DNA of 64,000 nucleotides, from contig JABSPK010000008.1 in the NCBI GenBank assembly GCA_013214065.1, positions 1 to 64,000 of the forward strand. The letters run 5' to 3'. The notes under the pieces are model-generated. The model did no database searches and had not been told where the DNA came from. It saw nothing but the letters and a program-made list of their open reading frames with translations. The DNA comes from Flavobacteriaceae bacterium (lineage in GTDB: Bacteria; Bacteroidota; Bacteroidia; Flavobacteriales; Flavobacteriaceae). The number at the start of each line of letters is the position of its first letter. The first letter of the stretch is position 1. A program made the position numbers and the translations under genes. Shown here piece after piece: positions 25,431 to 33,970 of this stretch.

Positions 25431-26072
25431 ATGAAACTCCCCTTATTTCCATTACAATCCATCTTTTACCCCGGTGAGACCGTGCCCTTGCACATTTTCG
25501 AGGAACGCTACCGGCAACTGATCCAAGACTGCCGCGACGAAGCGATTACCTTTGGCATTCCGGTGTATATCAATAAAAAAATCGAGTTCGGGGTCGAGGT
25601 GCAATTGGTCGAAGTCGTCAATACCTATGAAGGGGGCGAAATGGATGTGGTCTGCGTGGCTCGTCAGGTGTTTCGGGTGCTGAGTTTCGAAAACACCTTG
25701 GATGGTAAACTCTATGCCGGTGGAATCGTTGAATTCCTGGAATCGGACAACGATGCTGATCCCCGACTGAGGGAACAAGTTTTAGGGAAGATCAAAACCC
25801 TGTACGAGCTGATGTCCGTCGAATTGCCCGAAATCCCCACGGAAAAATTCAACAGCTATGCCTTTGCGCATAAAATGGGCCTCTCCTTCGATCAAGAATA
25901 CCAATTGCTACAATTGACCAACGAAACCGCCCGACTGATGTTCATCCGCGATCATTTGGAATCGACCATCACGGTTTTGGAACAGATCAATACGACCAAG
26001 GCCGTCATTGAAATGAACGGCCACTTCAAGAATTTCGATCCGCTCGATTTCGAGGATTTTAAGGCCGACTGA
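25431..26072 (+). CDS. LON N-terminal (substrate-binding) domain protein
   Basis: A 213-residue stand-alone LON substrate-binding domain protein: LPLFPLQSIFYPGETVPLHIFEERY at the start is the classic LON-N signature. No ATPase or protease domain follows, so it is not Lon itself. Such proteins are widespread and of unknown function, perhaps binding unfolded proteins. It is transcribed from its own promoter divergent from lysA and precedes sucC by 92 bp. Confidence 0.85.
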   Translation: MKLPLFPLQSIFYPGETVPLHIFEERYRQLIQDCRDEAITFGIPVYINKKIEFGVEVQLVEVVNTYEGGEMDVVCVARQVFRVLSFENTLDGKLYAGGIVEFLESDNDADPRLREQVLGKIKTLYELMSVELPEIPTEKFNSYAFAHKMGLSFDQEYQLLQLTNETARLMFIRDHLESTITVLEQINTTKAVIEMNGHFKNFDPLDFEDFKAD

Positions 26073-26133
26073 GGTCTTTCAACACCTTGTGCCGAATATT
26101 CCATTTTTATTATTGAATCTAGGTTCGGTTTCC

Positions 26134-26141
26134 TATTTTTG
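26134..26141 (+). promoter_or_regulatory. -7 box of the sucC promoter
   Basis: TATTTTTG, 23 bases before the sucC ATG. The -33 match (ATTG, 18 bases upstream) is weak. Confidence 0.5.
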
Positions 26142-26164
26142 TGGCCTAAGAAATACGCACAGAT

Positions 26165-27358
26165 ATGAACCTTCATGAATACCAGGGCAAGGAGATTTTA
26201 GCAAGTTTCGGTGTCCGGATACAACGGGGAATCGTGGCCCACAACGCCAAGGAAGCGGTAGATGCCGCCAAGCAATTGACCCAAGAGACAGGAACCGGAT
26301 GGCACGTCATCAAAGCACAGGTGCACGCCGGTGGTCGTGGTAAAGGGGGTGGGGTCAAGCTTGCCAAGAACCTCAAAGAGGTCGAGGAGTTGGCCGGTAG
26401 TATCATCGGTATGAACCTGATTACGCCGCAGACTTCCGTTGAAGGGAAAAAAGTACACCAGGTCTTGATTGCCGAGGATGTCTATTATCCAGGTGATAGC
26501 GAGACCAATGAATTTTATATGTCGGTATTGCTCAATCGCGCCACCGGTAGAAACATGATCATGTATTCGACCGAAGGGGGTATGGATATCGAAGAGGTGG
26601 CCGAAAAGACCCCGCATTTGATCTTTACCGAAGAAATCGACCCCGCAACCGGTTTGTTGCCGTTCCAGGCACGCAAAGTGGCTTTCAATTTGGGCCTTTC
26701 GGGTGGAGCCTTCAAAGAAATGGTGAAGTTCGTTTCTTCCTTATACAAAGCCTACGAGCAAAGTGACGCCAGTCTTTTCGAGATCAACCCGGTCTTGAAG
26801 ACTTCGGATGACAAGATCATGGCCGTCGATGCCAAGGTCTCTATCGATGACAACGCCTTGTACCGAAGAAAGACCTATGCCGAAATGCGCGATCTACGGG
26901 AAGAGAATCCGATTGAGGTCGAAGCCCGTGCCGTAGGGTTGAATTATGTGGATTTGGACGGGAATGTAGGTTGTATGGTCAACGGGGCCGGATTGGCCAT
27001 GGCGACCATGGACTTGATTAAGATGGCCGGTGGTGAGCCTGCCAACTTCTTGGATGTCGGGGGTACCGCCGATGCTAAGCGTGTTGAGGAAGCCTTCCGG
27101 ATCATCCTAAAAGACCCCAACGTCAAAGCGATATTGATAAACATCTTCGGTGGAATCGTACGTTGCGATCGTGTGGCCCAAGGGGTCGTCGATGCCTATA
27201 AGAACATGGGCGATTCGATCAAGGTGCCGATCATAGTGCGTTTGCAAGGAACCAATGCCGAACTGGCCAAAGAAATCATCGACTCTTCAGGATTGGCGGT
27301 ACACTCCGCAGTTCAATTCCAAGAAGCGGCCGATAAGGTCAAGGAGGTCCTTGCCTAA
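26165..27358 (+). CDS. sucC: Succinyl-CoA synthetase beta subunit
   Basis: The beta subunit of the TCA enzyme that couples succinyl-CoA hydrolysis to ADP or GDP phosphorylation. The 397 residues begin MNLHEYQGKEILASFGV, have an ATP-grasp fold (KAQVHAGGRGKGGGVKLAKN) and a C-terminal GGTADAKRVEEAFRII and NIFGGIVRCD segment. Length is normal. The alpha subunit gene is not adjacent, as is common in Bacteroidota. A strong terminator follows. Confidence 0.95.
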   Translation: MNLHEYQGKEILASFGVRIQRGIVAHNAKEAVDAAKQLTQETGTGWHVIKAQVHAGGRGKGGGVKLAKNLKEVEELAGSIIGMNLITPQTSVEGKKVHQVLIAEDVYYPGDSETNEFYMSVLLNRATGRNMIMYSTEGGMDIEEVAEKTPHLIFTEEIDPATGLLPFQARKVAFNLGLSGGAFKEMVKFVSSLYKAYEQSDASLFEINPVLKTSDDKIMAVDAKVSIDDNALYRRKTYAEMRDLREENPIEVEARAVGLNYVDLDGNVGCMVNGAGLAMATMDLIKMAGGEPANFLDVGGTADAKRVEEAFRIILKDPNVKAILINIFGGIVRCDRVAQGVVDAYKNMGDSIKVPIIVRLQGTNAELAKEIIDSSGLAVHSAVQFQEAADKVKEVLA

Positions 27359-27380
27359 AACGGATCCTCACAATACATGG

Positions 27381-27412
27381 AAAGCGGCCTTTGTAGGGCC
27401 GCTTTTTTTTTT
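27381..27412 (+). terminator. sucC terminator
   Basis: AAAGCGGCC and GGCCGCTTT form a perfect nine-pair stem with a seven-base loop, followed by a run of ten T. Confidence 0.9.
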
Positions 27413-27479
27413 GGGTTTCTGAAATTCTGTTAAGGCTGGGAGATAAACTCCCAAAAATTGGTTAAACCGCTGTCCTTAC

Positions 27480-27507
27480 CGTAACAAAATACCCGGACCG
27501 CATGTCT
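27480..27507 (+). promoter_or_regulatory. Possible ECF-sigma promoter of the first small secreted gene
   Basis: CGTAAC, 17 bases, TGTCT. The pattern resembles the GTAAC/CGTC elements of extracytoplasmic-function sigma factors and the better copy at 28205-28231. ATG follows 34 bases later. Confidence 0.4.
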
Positions 27508-27541
27508 TGTTGATATAATCATCAATTTAATCAAAACAGTC

Positions 27542-27880
27542 ATGAGAAAAGTACGATTGGTTTTAGGGGCTGCGGCCCTATTGTTTACAGCGACGACTTT
27601 CGCCGCTACCAGTGAAGCGACCGCCAACCCAAAAGGCGACATTGCAAAACAGATCCAAGCCATCTTGGCCGACAATGCCCTCGACGTGGAAAAAGACGAT
27701 GCCACGGCCCGGGTCTTGTTCAAGGTCAATGCCGAAGGCAAGATCGAGGTGGTCAAGGTGTCATCGAACCGAAAGGACCTGACCTGGTTCTTGAACCGCA
27801 AACTCGACAACAAGAAGATCGAAGTGGCCGATGAGGCCATTGGAGAGACCTTTGTCGTCAACGTAAGGGTGACGTCATAG
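27542..27880 (+). CDS. Small secreted protein, first of two tandem paralogs
   Basis: The 112-residue product has a signal peptide (MRKVRLVLGAAALLFTATTFAA) and one small alpha/beta domain: QIQAILADNALDV helix, then RVLFKVNAEGKIEVVKVSS and VVNVRV strands. The strand pattern (vrFkvn-eGkIevvkV) recalls the C-terminal domain of TonB-like proteins, without the TonB proline region or membrane anchor. It is clearly homologous to the gene at 28279. Function unknown. It has its own terminator. Confidence 0.65.
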   Translation: MRKVRLVLGAAALLFTATTFAATSEATANPKGDIAKQIQAILADNALDVEKDDATARVLFKVNAEGKIEVVKVSSNRKDLTWFLNRKLDNKKIEVADEAIGETFVVNVRVTS

Positions 27881-27900
27881 GTTTATGGGGTTGATCGGAA

Positions 27901-27932
27901 AAGCAACGTTTTTATAACGTTGCTTTTTTTTT
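27901..27932 (+). terminator. Terminator after the first paralog
   Basis: AAGCAACGTT and AACGTTGCTT pair perfectly around TTTAT, followed by eight T. Confidence 0.88.
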
Positions 27933-28204
27933 GGATACCCAAACCAATTTTGATGCTCAAGCAATACAGGCCATCACCACAGGAAGTTCTTGTTAAATCG
28001 CTAAGGTTTTCAAGGCCTGGTTATGGCAGGTTCAAACAAGGACATAGTTCTGAAAGGGGAGGCTATTGTAACCCTAAGGTTACGCGTATTAAAAAGGGAT
28101 TAAATCGAAGTCCAAGCCTTTTTTCCCATTTGATCCGGACATAATTTTGAAGCGGCAATTGAAAATCACGGATTGACTAAAATACTGTTAAAATTATAAA
28201 TTCC
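27933..28204. other. Non-coding gap between the paralogs
   Basis: About 270 bp without a credible gene. It contains a 16-bp dyad at 28068-28083 (GTAACC, four bases, GGTTAC), of unknown meaning, and AT-rich sequence leading into the promoter of the second paralog. No RNA gene recognised. Confidence 0.4.
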
Positions 28205-28231
28205 TGTAACATTCTGAATTTTCAGGCGTCT
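28205..28231 (+). promoter_or_regulatory. Possible ECF-sigma promoter of the second small secreted gene
   Basis: TGTAAC, 16 bases, CGTCT. This looks like an ECF-sigma promoter (compare TGAAAC/CGTC types) and differs from the TTTG/TAnnTTTG housekeeping form. The leader downstream also resembles that of the paralog (TCATCAA..TTATCAA). Confidence 0.5.
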
Positions 28232-28278
28232 TTATAGCATATTCATCAAATTTATCAATCTCAAAAAACGAAATCATC

Positions 28279-28605
28279 ATGAGAAAAATCAGTGTAATCT
28301 GTGCTGTCGCACTAATGGCCTTCGGAACGGCAACCGCCAACGTTCAACCAGAGGAAACCACGAAAAAATTATCTACCCAAATCCACAAGATGTTGGAGAC
28401 CAATTCCTTCGACATCGTTGACGATTTGACTGCCAACGTCCGCTTTACCATCAATAAGGAAGGCGAGATCGTTGTGCTCTCCGTTGATACGGACGACCAA
28501 GACCTCGAAGGGTTCGTAAAAGGTCGTTTGAACTACCAAAAAGTCGATATCACCGCTTTTAAGGAGGGTAAAATGTACACGGTTCCCGTGAGAATTGCTG
28601 CATAA
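28279..28605 (+). CDS. Small secreted protein, second of two tandem paralogs
   Basis: The 108 residues include a signal peptide (MRKISVICAVALMAFGTATA) and a domain aligning throughout with the gene at 27542: QIHKMLETNSFDIV, NVRFTINKEGEIVVLSV, GRLNYQKVDI and YTVPVRI. Both likely arose by tandem duplication, and each keeps a separate promoter and terminator. The domain resembles a TonB C-terminal-like fold; a role in envelope stress is suggested only by the promoter type. Confidence 0.65.
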   Translation: MRKISVICAVALMAFGTATANVQPEETTKKLSTQIHKMLETNSFDIVDDLTANVRFTINKEGEIVVLSVDTDDQDLEGFVKGRLNYQKVDITAFKEGKMYTVPVRIAA

Positions 28606-28631
28606 GACATTGTAGTTATTTGAATTAGCCG

Positions 28632-28661
28632 AAAAATCCTGAAGCCATTCAGGATTTTTTT
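28632..28661 (+). terminator. Terminator after the second paralog
   Basis: AAAAATCCTGAA and TTCAGGATTTTT form a 12-bp stem with a GCCA loop, ending in a T run. Confidence 0.88.
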
Positions 28662-28695
28662 GTGCCCGATCGGCACTATTAATCCGAACCTAGCT

Positions 28696-28706
28696 GTCAT
28701 TATGAC
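28696..28706. promoter_or_regulatory. 11-bp dyad, distal copy, upstream of hsp20
   Basis: GTCATtATGAC is a perfect dyad of the form GYCATWATGRC. A second copy lies exactly 32 bp downstream at 28728-28738, about three helical turns. Confidence 0.5.
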
Positions 28707-28727
28707 GTATTCATGTGTTTAGAATGC

Positions 28728-28738
28728 GCCATAATGGC
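28728..28738. promoter_or_regulatory. 11-bp dyad, proximal copy, upstream of hsp20
   Basis: GCCATaATGGC, same GYCATWATGRC consensus as the copy at 28696. It lies 12 bp before the sigma54-like element, a plausible activator-binding pair. Confidence 0.5.
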
Positions 28739-28750
28739 ATTTTTTTGTCT

Positions 28751-28766
28751 TGGTACGGCTTTTGTC
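28751..28766 (+). promoter_or_regulatory. Sigma54-like promoter of hsp20
   Basis: TGGTACGGCTTTTGTC resembles TGGCACG-N4-TTGCW, with GG at the -24 position and GT instead of GC at -12. No TAnnTTTG box is seen nearby. The start would be near 28777, 27 bases before the ATG. The imperfect -12 makes this tentative. Confidence 0.4.
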
Positions 28767-28803
28767 AATAAGCAAGTGAAGCTAAAATTTAAAAACAACA
28801 GTC

Positions 28804-29229
28804 ATGAGTTTAGTTAAAAGAAACAATGTTATCGTACCCAGTATATTCAACGAATTCCTACGACCTGATTGGTTTGGTGGTTTGGATTCCTATACCAATA
28901 GCGTACCTGCAGTGAACGTAAAGCATAGCGATACCGGATTCACTTTGGAATTGGCCTTGCCCGGGTTCAAAAAAGAGGATGTGAACATCGAGGTCGATAA
29001 GAATGTATTGACGGTTTCTTCGGAAATCGAGACCAAGGAAGAAAACACGGAAGGCGGATACACCCGAAGGGAGTTCCGCACCGCAGCGTTCAAAAGGGCC
29101 TTTACTTTGCCAAAGAGCGTAGATGAAGCCCAAATCAAAGCCAATTTCGAAGATGGGATCCTTCGCTTGGAATTGCCCAAAAAAGAAGCGGCTTTGCCCA
29201 AACCGAAACGTTTGATCGAAATCGGATAA
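28804..29229 (+). CDS. Hsp20/alpha-crystallin small heat-shock protein
   Basis: An ATP-independent holdase. The 141 residues hold the alpha-crystallin domain over about 35-130: VNVKHSDTGFTLELALPGFKKEDVNIEVDKN region, SSEIETKEE, RREFRTAAFKRAFTLP, and the ANFEDGILRLELPKKE motif. The N-terminal arm starts MSLVKRNNVIVPSIFNEF, typical of Bacteroidota members. It is transcribed alone, with an unusual upstream region (two dyads and a sigma54-like promoter) consistent with stress control. Confidence 0.93.
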   Translation: MSLVKRNNVIVPSIFNEFLRPDWFGGLDSYTNSVPAVNVKHSDTGFTLELALPGFKKEDVNIEVDKNVLTVSSEIETKEENTEGGYTRREFRTAAFKRAFTLPKSVDEAQIKANFEDGILRLELPKKEAALPKPKRLIEIG

Positions 29230-29299
29230 GGAAAAATACTGGTGATTGGATTCAACGAATCCAAATCACAGTGGTTGGTTTGTTTAGTTGGTTAGTTGG

Positions 29300-29330
29300 A
29301 AAAGTCCTGTCGTTCGGCAGGGCTTTTCTT
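29300..29330. terminator. Terminator between convergent hsp20 and uvrB
   Basis: AAAAGTCCTG pairs with CAGGGCTTTT (one mismatch-like T-G) around an eight-base loop. A T-rich tail on the plus strand follows; the A run before it lets it work for uvrB too. Confidence 0.65.
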
Positions 29331-31317
29331 ATTCTTGCTCTTGCAGCATTTTGATTTCGTCGCGCAATTTGGCCGCTTCCATAAAATTCAACTCCTTGGC
29401 CGCCTTTTCCATGGCCTTTCGTTTTTGCACGATAAGTTTCGCTCGTTGCGCGGGGGTAAGGTATTCCAGATCCGGTTCGGCTGCCCTGATTTCCTCCTTT
29501 TGGAAATGGTAGGTTGAGACCGAATTCTTGGCCAAGGCGTTATCAAGGCTCTTGTTCAAGGCCTTGGGTTCGATGTTGTGTTCCTTGTTGTAGGCCATTT
29601 GTTTGCCCCTTCGATAGTTGGTCTCATCAATGGTCTTCTGCATGCTTTCGGTAATGGTATCGGCATACATCAAGGCCTTCCCGTTAAGGTGGCGTGCCGC
29701 GCGGCCCACTGTCTGTGTCAAAGAACGGTTGCTGCGTAAAAATCCCTCTTTGTCCGCATCGAGAATGGCGACTAAGGAGACTTCGGGCAAATCCAACCCT
29801 TCACGCAGCAGGTTGACCCCCACCAAAACGTCGAAGAGGCCCTTGCGCAGGTCTTGCATGATCTCGACACGCTCCAGCGTATCCACATCGCTATGGATGT
29901 AGCGACAGCGCACATCGATGCGGGTTAAATATTTGGTCAATTCCTCGGCCATACGCTTGGTCAAGGTCGTCACCAAGGTCCGTTCGTCCAATTCGACCCG
30001 CTTTTGGATCTCCTCGATCAAATCATCGATTTGGTTCAAACTCGGACGCACCTCGATGATGGGGTCCAATAAACCGGTAGGTCGAATGACCTGTTCGACA
30101 TAGATCCCCTCACTGAGCTGCAATTCATAATCCGCTGGGGTGGCACTTACATAAAGGACCTGGTTCTGTAGGGCTTCGAACTCTTCGAACTTTAAAGGGC
30201 GGTTGTCCAAAGCGGCGGGGAGTCGGAAACCGTAGTCCACCAGATTCTCCTTTCGAGAGCGGTCCCCACCGTACATGGCATGTACTTGGGGTATGGTGAC
30301 ATGGCTTTCGTCAATGACCATTAAATAGTCGTTCGGAAAGTAATCCAGCAAACAGAACGGGCGGGTGCCGGGTTGCCGACCATCCAAATAGCGCGAATAG
30401 TTTTCAATGCCCGAACAGTACCCCAGTTCCCTGATCATTTCCAAATCGAAATTGGTGCGCTCCTCTAAGCGTTTCGCTTCCAACGGTTTGGCGATATCCT
30501 TGAAATAGTCCACCTGGGCGACCAGATCGTCTTGGATCAGTTTGATGGCGTTTTGTAGCACGTCGGGCGAGGTCACGAACATATTGGCCGGGTAGATGTT
30601 CAGGTTGTCGTAGATCTCGATGACCTTGTTGTTGAAGGGGTCCAAGGCTTCGATTTCCTCGATCTCATCCCCAAAAAAATGGATCCGGAACGCATGGTCG
30701 GCATAACCGGGAAACACATCCACTACATCCCCCTTGACCCTGAAATTGCCATTTCGGAAATCGGCCGTGGTCCGTGAATACAGGCTTTGTACCAACTGAT
30801 GTAAAAACTTGGTGCGTGAAATGACCTGATCTCGATGGATCGAAATCACGTTTTTCTGGAACTCCACCGGGTTTCCGATGCCGTAAAGGCAAGATACCGA
30901 GGCTACGACCAGCACGTCACGGCGTCCTGACAATAGCGATGAGGTCGCGCTCAGCCGTAGTTTTTCGATGTCCTCATTGATGGAGAGGTCTTTCTCGATA
31001 TAGGTGCCACTGGTCGGAATATAGGCTTCCGGTTGGTAGTAGTCGTAATAGCTGACGAAATATTCGATCGCGTTTTCCGGAAAGAATTGTTTGAACTCCG
31101 AATACAATTGGGCCGCCAAGGTCTTGTTATGTGCCAAAACCAAGGTAGGCCGTTGTACTTCGGCGATGACGTTGGCAACGGTGAAGGTCTTACCCGAACC
31201 CGTGACTCCCAAAAGGGTCTGATGGGGTTCCCCCTGCTCGATACCTTCCGCCAATTTTTGAATGGCCTGGGGCTGATCGCCGGTTGGCTTGAATTCCGAA
31301 ACGACTTTGAATTTCAT
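29329..31317 (-). CDS. uvrB: Excinuclease ABC subunit B
   Basis: UvrB verifies DNA damage and forms the pre-incision complex with UvrA and UvrC. In 662 residues it shows Walker A GVTGSGKTFTVAN, the YYDYYQPEAYIP damage-binding hairpin region, VIDESHVTIPQ, the helicase motif VGVNLLREGLDLPEVSL, QTVGRAAR and a C-terminal UVR domain (EKAAKELNFMEAAKLRDEI). Full length. TATTTTTA lies only four bases before the ATG, so the mRNA could be leaderless. Confidence 0.97.
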   Translation of the reverse strand: MKFKVVSEFKPTGDQPQAIQKLAEGIEQGEPHQTLLGVTGSGKTFTVANVIAEVQRPTLVLAHNKTLAAQLYSEFKQFFPENAIEYFVSYYDYYQPEAYIPTSGTYIEKDLSINEDIEKLRLSATSSLLSGRRDVLVVASVSCLYGIGNPVEFQKNVISIHRDQVISRTKFLHQLVQSLYSRTTADFRNGNFRVKGDVVDVFPGYADHAFRIHFFGDEIEEIEALDPFNNKVIEIYDNLNIYPANMFVTSPDVLQNAIKLIQDDLVAQVDYFKDIAKPLEAKRLEERTNFDLEMIRELGYCSGIENYSRYLDGRQPGTRPFCLLDYFPNDYLMVIDESHVTIPQVHAMYGGDRSRKENLVDYGFRLPAALDNRPLKFEEFEALQNQVLYVSATPADYELQLSEGIYVEQVIRPTGLLDPIIEVRPSLNQIDDLIEEIQKRVELDERTLVTTLTKRMAEELTKYLTRIDVRCRYIHSDVDTLERVEIMQDLRKGLFDVLVGVNLLREGLDLPEVSLVAILDADKEGFLRSNRSLTQTVGRAARHLNGKALMYADTITESMQKTIDETNYRRGKQMAYNKEHNIEPKALNKSLDNALAKNSVSTYHFQKEEIRAAEPDLEYLTPAQRAKLIVQKRKAMEKAAKELNFMEAAKLRDEIKMLQEQE

Positions 31318-31362
31318 GCATTAAAAATACGAAAGCATGGGGGTTTTATGGGATAAAACCGG

Positions 31363-33099
31363 TCAACGTTTTAGGGCGAAATGCCCTTGGATCTCACGGT
31401 TCCTGTCATCGATCGCCTTGAACCAATAATCGCCTGAAGGCATATCGCTGCCCCCGTAGGTGCCATCCCATCCGAGAGAATTTTGGCTGATCTCTTTCAG
31501 GAGTTTGCCATAGCGGTCGAAAATGCGGATGCTCTGCAAGACGATCGCCTCCGTATTCGGGGGCTGTATGAATTGCCAAAAGTCGTTGATGCTGTCCCCA
31601 TTGGGGGTAAAGAACTTCGGAAAGCCTTCCACACTCAGATCCTGCACGAAGCCTTCTTCGACGATGCCACATCCGTTTTTGTCCCGCACGTAGAAGGTGT
31701 GTGAACCCGGAGTCACGTTTTCGAAAACATTGCTGTCTTGATACGGCCCGTCACGGTTGTCGATGGCGTATTCGTAATCGCCGTTGCCGGTGGCTTCCAA
31801 GGTAATGCGCAAGCCCATGGCATCGCCTACGGCCAAGAGATTGGTAATCGTGGCGATTTCGGACGAGACCACTTCAAAGGTTTTGGTGGTGGGGCACTCA
31901 ATGATATCGCCGAATTGATCGACCAAGGTATAGGCCTCATAGCGATAGGTGCCGTTTTCGGTCAGCGCCACTTCGCTGGTTTCCGAAAGCAAGGTCTCAT
32001 TACCGAATTGATCGACCTCGAACCATCGAAATCCATCGGCTACGTCGGCGGTGGTCACGATGAAGGGTGCCTCGTTCTCACAAAAGGACAAGGTGTCGGG
32101 AAAATCGATTTCCGGATTCAGGGTTACGAACTCCCCAGTATCTACGTCCAAAAACGGTCCGCAACCCAGTAAGGTCGAAAAACTCTGTTCGTTACAACTC
32201 AGGGCGTCACCGGCATCGTTGAAAGGAACGATTGTGATAAAGAAGGTGAGGTTGGGTTGAAAGTCCAAGACAAAGGTCGAGGTGGTGGTAAAGCTTGCGT
32301 TATCGAGTACATCATTGCCCCCTGGCGTCGTGCCTATCGTAACTCGATACCCAGTGGCCCCGGGAACCGGGAGCCATTCGATCAATGGGGTCAGGGGTAC
32401 GTTGGAGGCTCCGTTCAGCGGACTGATCAAGGTGGTACAGCCAGGCAAGGCCGCGATTTCACCGGTCATGAAACTGATTTCCTGACAAGGCGTTGCGGCC
32501 CCATTTTCATTTTGCGGTATGATGGTGGCGTAAATCTGTTGGTTCGGGGGTAAATCGCCCGGAGGGTTGAAATTCAAGGTGTTGCCTACATTGGTAGGGG
32601 GTAGGATGTCCGTACCACCAGGAGTAGTACCCAAGGATAGGATATACGCTGTAGCCGTCGGGGCGTAAGACCATGAAAAATTAGTGAACACGCTGACATC
32701 GGTGCTACCGTCGATCGGGTTGTTGAAAGTGGTGCAGCCCGGAGCCGTGGTCACGTCTTCCGTTCGGAAGGACTGGCTGGGGCATACGATATCCTCACTG
32801 CCTTGGAATAGGAAATCGAGGATGATGGTCACGAAAATTTCCGTGTTTTCCGAAAGGCCCAAAGGGGGATTGAAAATCGTGGCGTTACCGACGGACCGTT
32901 CCAAAATCTCAGCGCCTCCGTCCGTTGTTCCGATACGGATGCGATATCCGGGAATACCATCGACCGCCTCCCAAATAATGGGGGTGTCAACAGGGACGTT
33001 GGTCGCCCCCGCCAAGGGGGTGATCAAGTCAGGACATTCCTGCGCTATTCCCGCTAACGAATAGGCTAGGCATAGAAGTTGGAGCAATTTTTTCATCAT
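31363..33099 (-). CDS. Secreted protein with three Fn3-like repeats and T9SS type B sorting domain
   Basis: The 578-residue protein has a signal peptide, then three repeats of about 95 residues (near 21-118, 119-215 and 216-307). Each starts CP/CTT..PxxGaxxV and contains an IGTTPGGxDIL-type strand. A middle region near 320-470 ends in SprB-type segments (NGCGIVEEGFV), and the C-terminus FFTPNGDSINDFW..RIFDRYGKLL..GWDGTYGG..PSGDYWF is a gliding-motility-associated (type B) sorting signal. It is therefore exported by the type IX system and probably anchored on the cell surface. The ligand is unknown. Confidence 0.88.
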   Translation of the reverse strand: MMKKLLQLLCLAYSLAGIAQECPDLITPLAGATNVPVDTPIIWEAVDGIPGYRIRIGTTDGGAEILERSVGNATIFNPPLGLSENTEIFVTIILDFLFQGSEDIVCPSQSFRTEDVTTAPGCTTFNNPIDGSTDVSVFTNFSWSYAPTATAYILSLGTTPGGTDILPPTNVGNTLNFNPPGDLPPNQQIYATIIPQNENGAATPCQEISFMTGEIAALPGCTTLISPLNGASNVPLTPLIEWLPVPGATGYRVTIGTTPGGNDVLDNASFTTTSTFVLDFQPNLTFFITIVPFNDAGDALSCNEQSFSTLLGCGPFLDVDTGEFVTLNPEIDFPDTLSFCENEAPFIVTTADVADGFRWFEVDQFGNETLLSETSEVALTENGTYRYEAYTLVDQFGDIIECPTTKTFEVVSSEIATITNLLAVGDAMGLRITLEATGNGDYEYAIDNRDGPYQDSNVFENVTPGSHTFYVRDKNGCGIVEEGFVQDLSVEGFPKFFTPNGDSINDFWQFIQPPNTEAIVLQSIRIFDRYGKLLKEISQNSLGWDGTYGGSDMPSGDYWFKAIDDRNREIQGHFALKR

Positions 33100-33125
33100 A
33101 CAGCATCAGCGAACACTGTAAGATA

Positions 33126-33959
33126 CTATAAATCACGCTTTTTTAATAATGCATAGGACAAATAGATGAAAATGGCCGTCCAACCGAGCACAATAAGGAT
33201 TTCGTACCAGTGTACATGGTAATCCAGCTCGATTTTTTCCCCGATCTGGTTGGCCACATTCTGCACCGCTGAAAGCCGTGTAAAGGGTTCTTTGATGAGG
33301 TTGAACATCGAATTCAACGGGAAGAAGCCCATGACGGCATCGGTACCCTGCGAGTCAAAGACCTTCCAACGCAACATGCCCCGAACAAAGCCTTCGAAAA
33401 TCTGCCAAAGGATCAAAAACCCCAAGGCGAAGGCGGAGCGCTTCACGAAAATGCCCAAGAAAAGGCAGAAGGAAAAGAAGCCCACCAATTTGACAAAGAA
33501 GCCGACCAAAAATTCCAAGTCTGAAAAGATGATCGAGAATTCGTTGTAATCGGAGTAGATCAAACCTAAGATCATACTGACGACGAAAACGAAGATGGTC
33601 GAGATCCCCGCAAAAGAAATTACGGTGAGAAACTTCGAAAGGATGAATTCTTTTTTCGATAAACCATCGATCAGGTTCTGCTTGATGGTCTTATTGCTGT
33701 ATTCATTGGCCATCATCGAAACGATTACTATGGCCAGGAACAGTTTGAAAAAGGCGGTGATGAAGGTGTTGAAATGCCAGATGTAAGGGAAATTGAAAAT
33801 ACCCTGTTCGGCCAAATGGAATTTTACCGGTCCGATGTCGAACTTGATCGCCGCGATCAGCGCGATCGAGGTCAACAAGACGAAATAGGAGATGATCAGC
33901 ACCTTGCTGGCCCTATTGTTCCAAAGTTTGATGAATTCTATATGGAGTAAGCGTATCAT
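33126..33959 (-). CDS. ABC-2 type transporter permease
   Basis: A 277-residue membrane protein with six hydrophobic segments (KVLIISYFVLLTSIALIAA near 20, later VISFAGISTIFVFVVSMILG and ILIVLGWTAIFIYLSYALL) and the MMANEYSNKTIKQNLIDG segment typical of ABC-2 permeases. It starts 11 bp after the stop of its ATPase partner. The exported substrate cannot be told; such pairs export drugs, lipids or peptides. Confidence 0.85.
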   Translation of the reverse strand: MIRLLHIEFIKLWNNRASKVLIISYFVLLTSIALIAAIKFDIGPVKFHLAEQGIFNFPYIWHFNTFITAFFKLFLAIVIVSMMANEYSNKTIKQNLIDGLSKKEFILSKFLTVISFAGISTIFVFVVSMILGLIYSDYNEFSIIFSDLEFLVGFFVKLVGFFSFCLFLGIFVKRSAFALGFLILWQIFEGFVRGMLRWKVFDSQGTDAVMGFFPLNSMFNLIKEPFTRLSAVQNVANQIGEKIELDYHVHWYEILIVLGWTAIFIYLSYALLKKRDL

Positions 33960-33970
33960 GCGTTTCTTGA

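Noticed and set aside
28068-28083. GTAACC/GGTTAC dyad as an operator
   Set aside because: Only six paired bases, a single copy and no promoter at a suitable distance.
27920-28144. Plus-strand frame of 74 codons after the first paralog
   Set aside because: It begins inside the terminator and reads through sequence without coding features.
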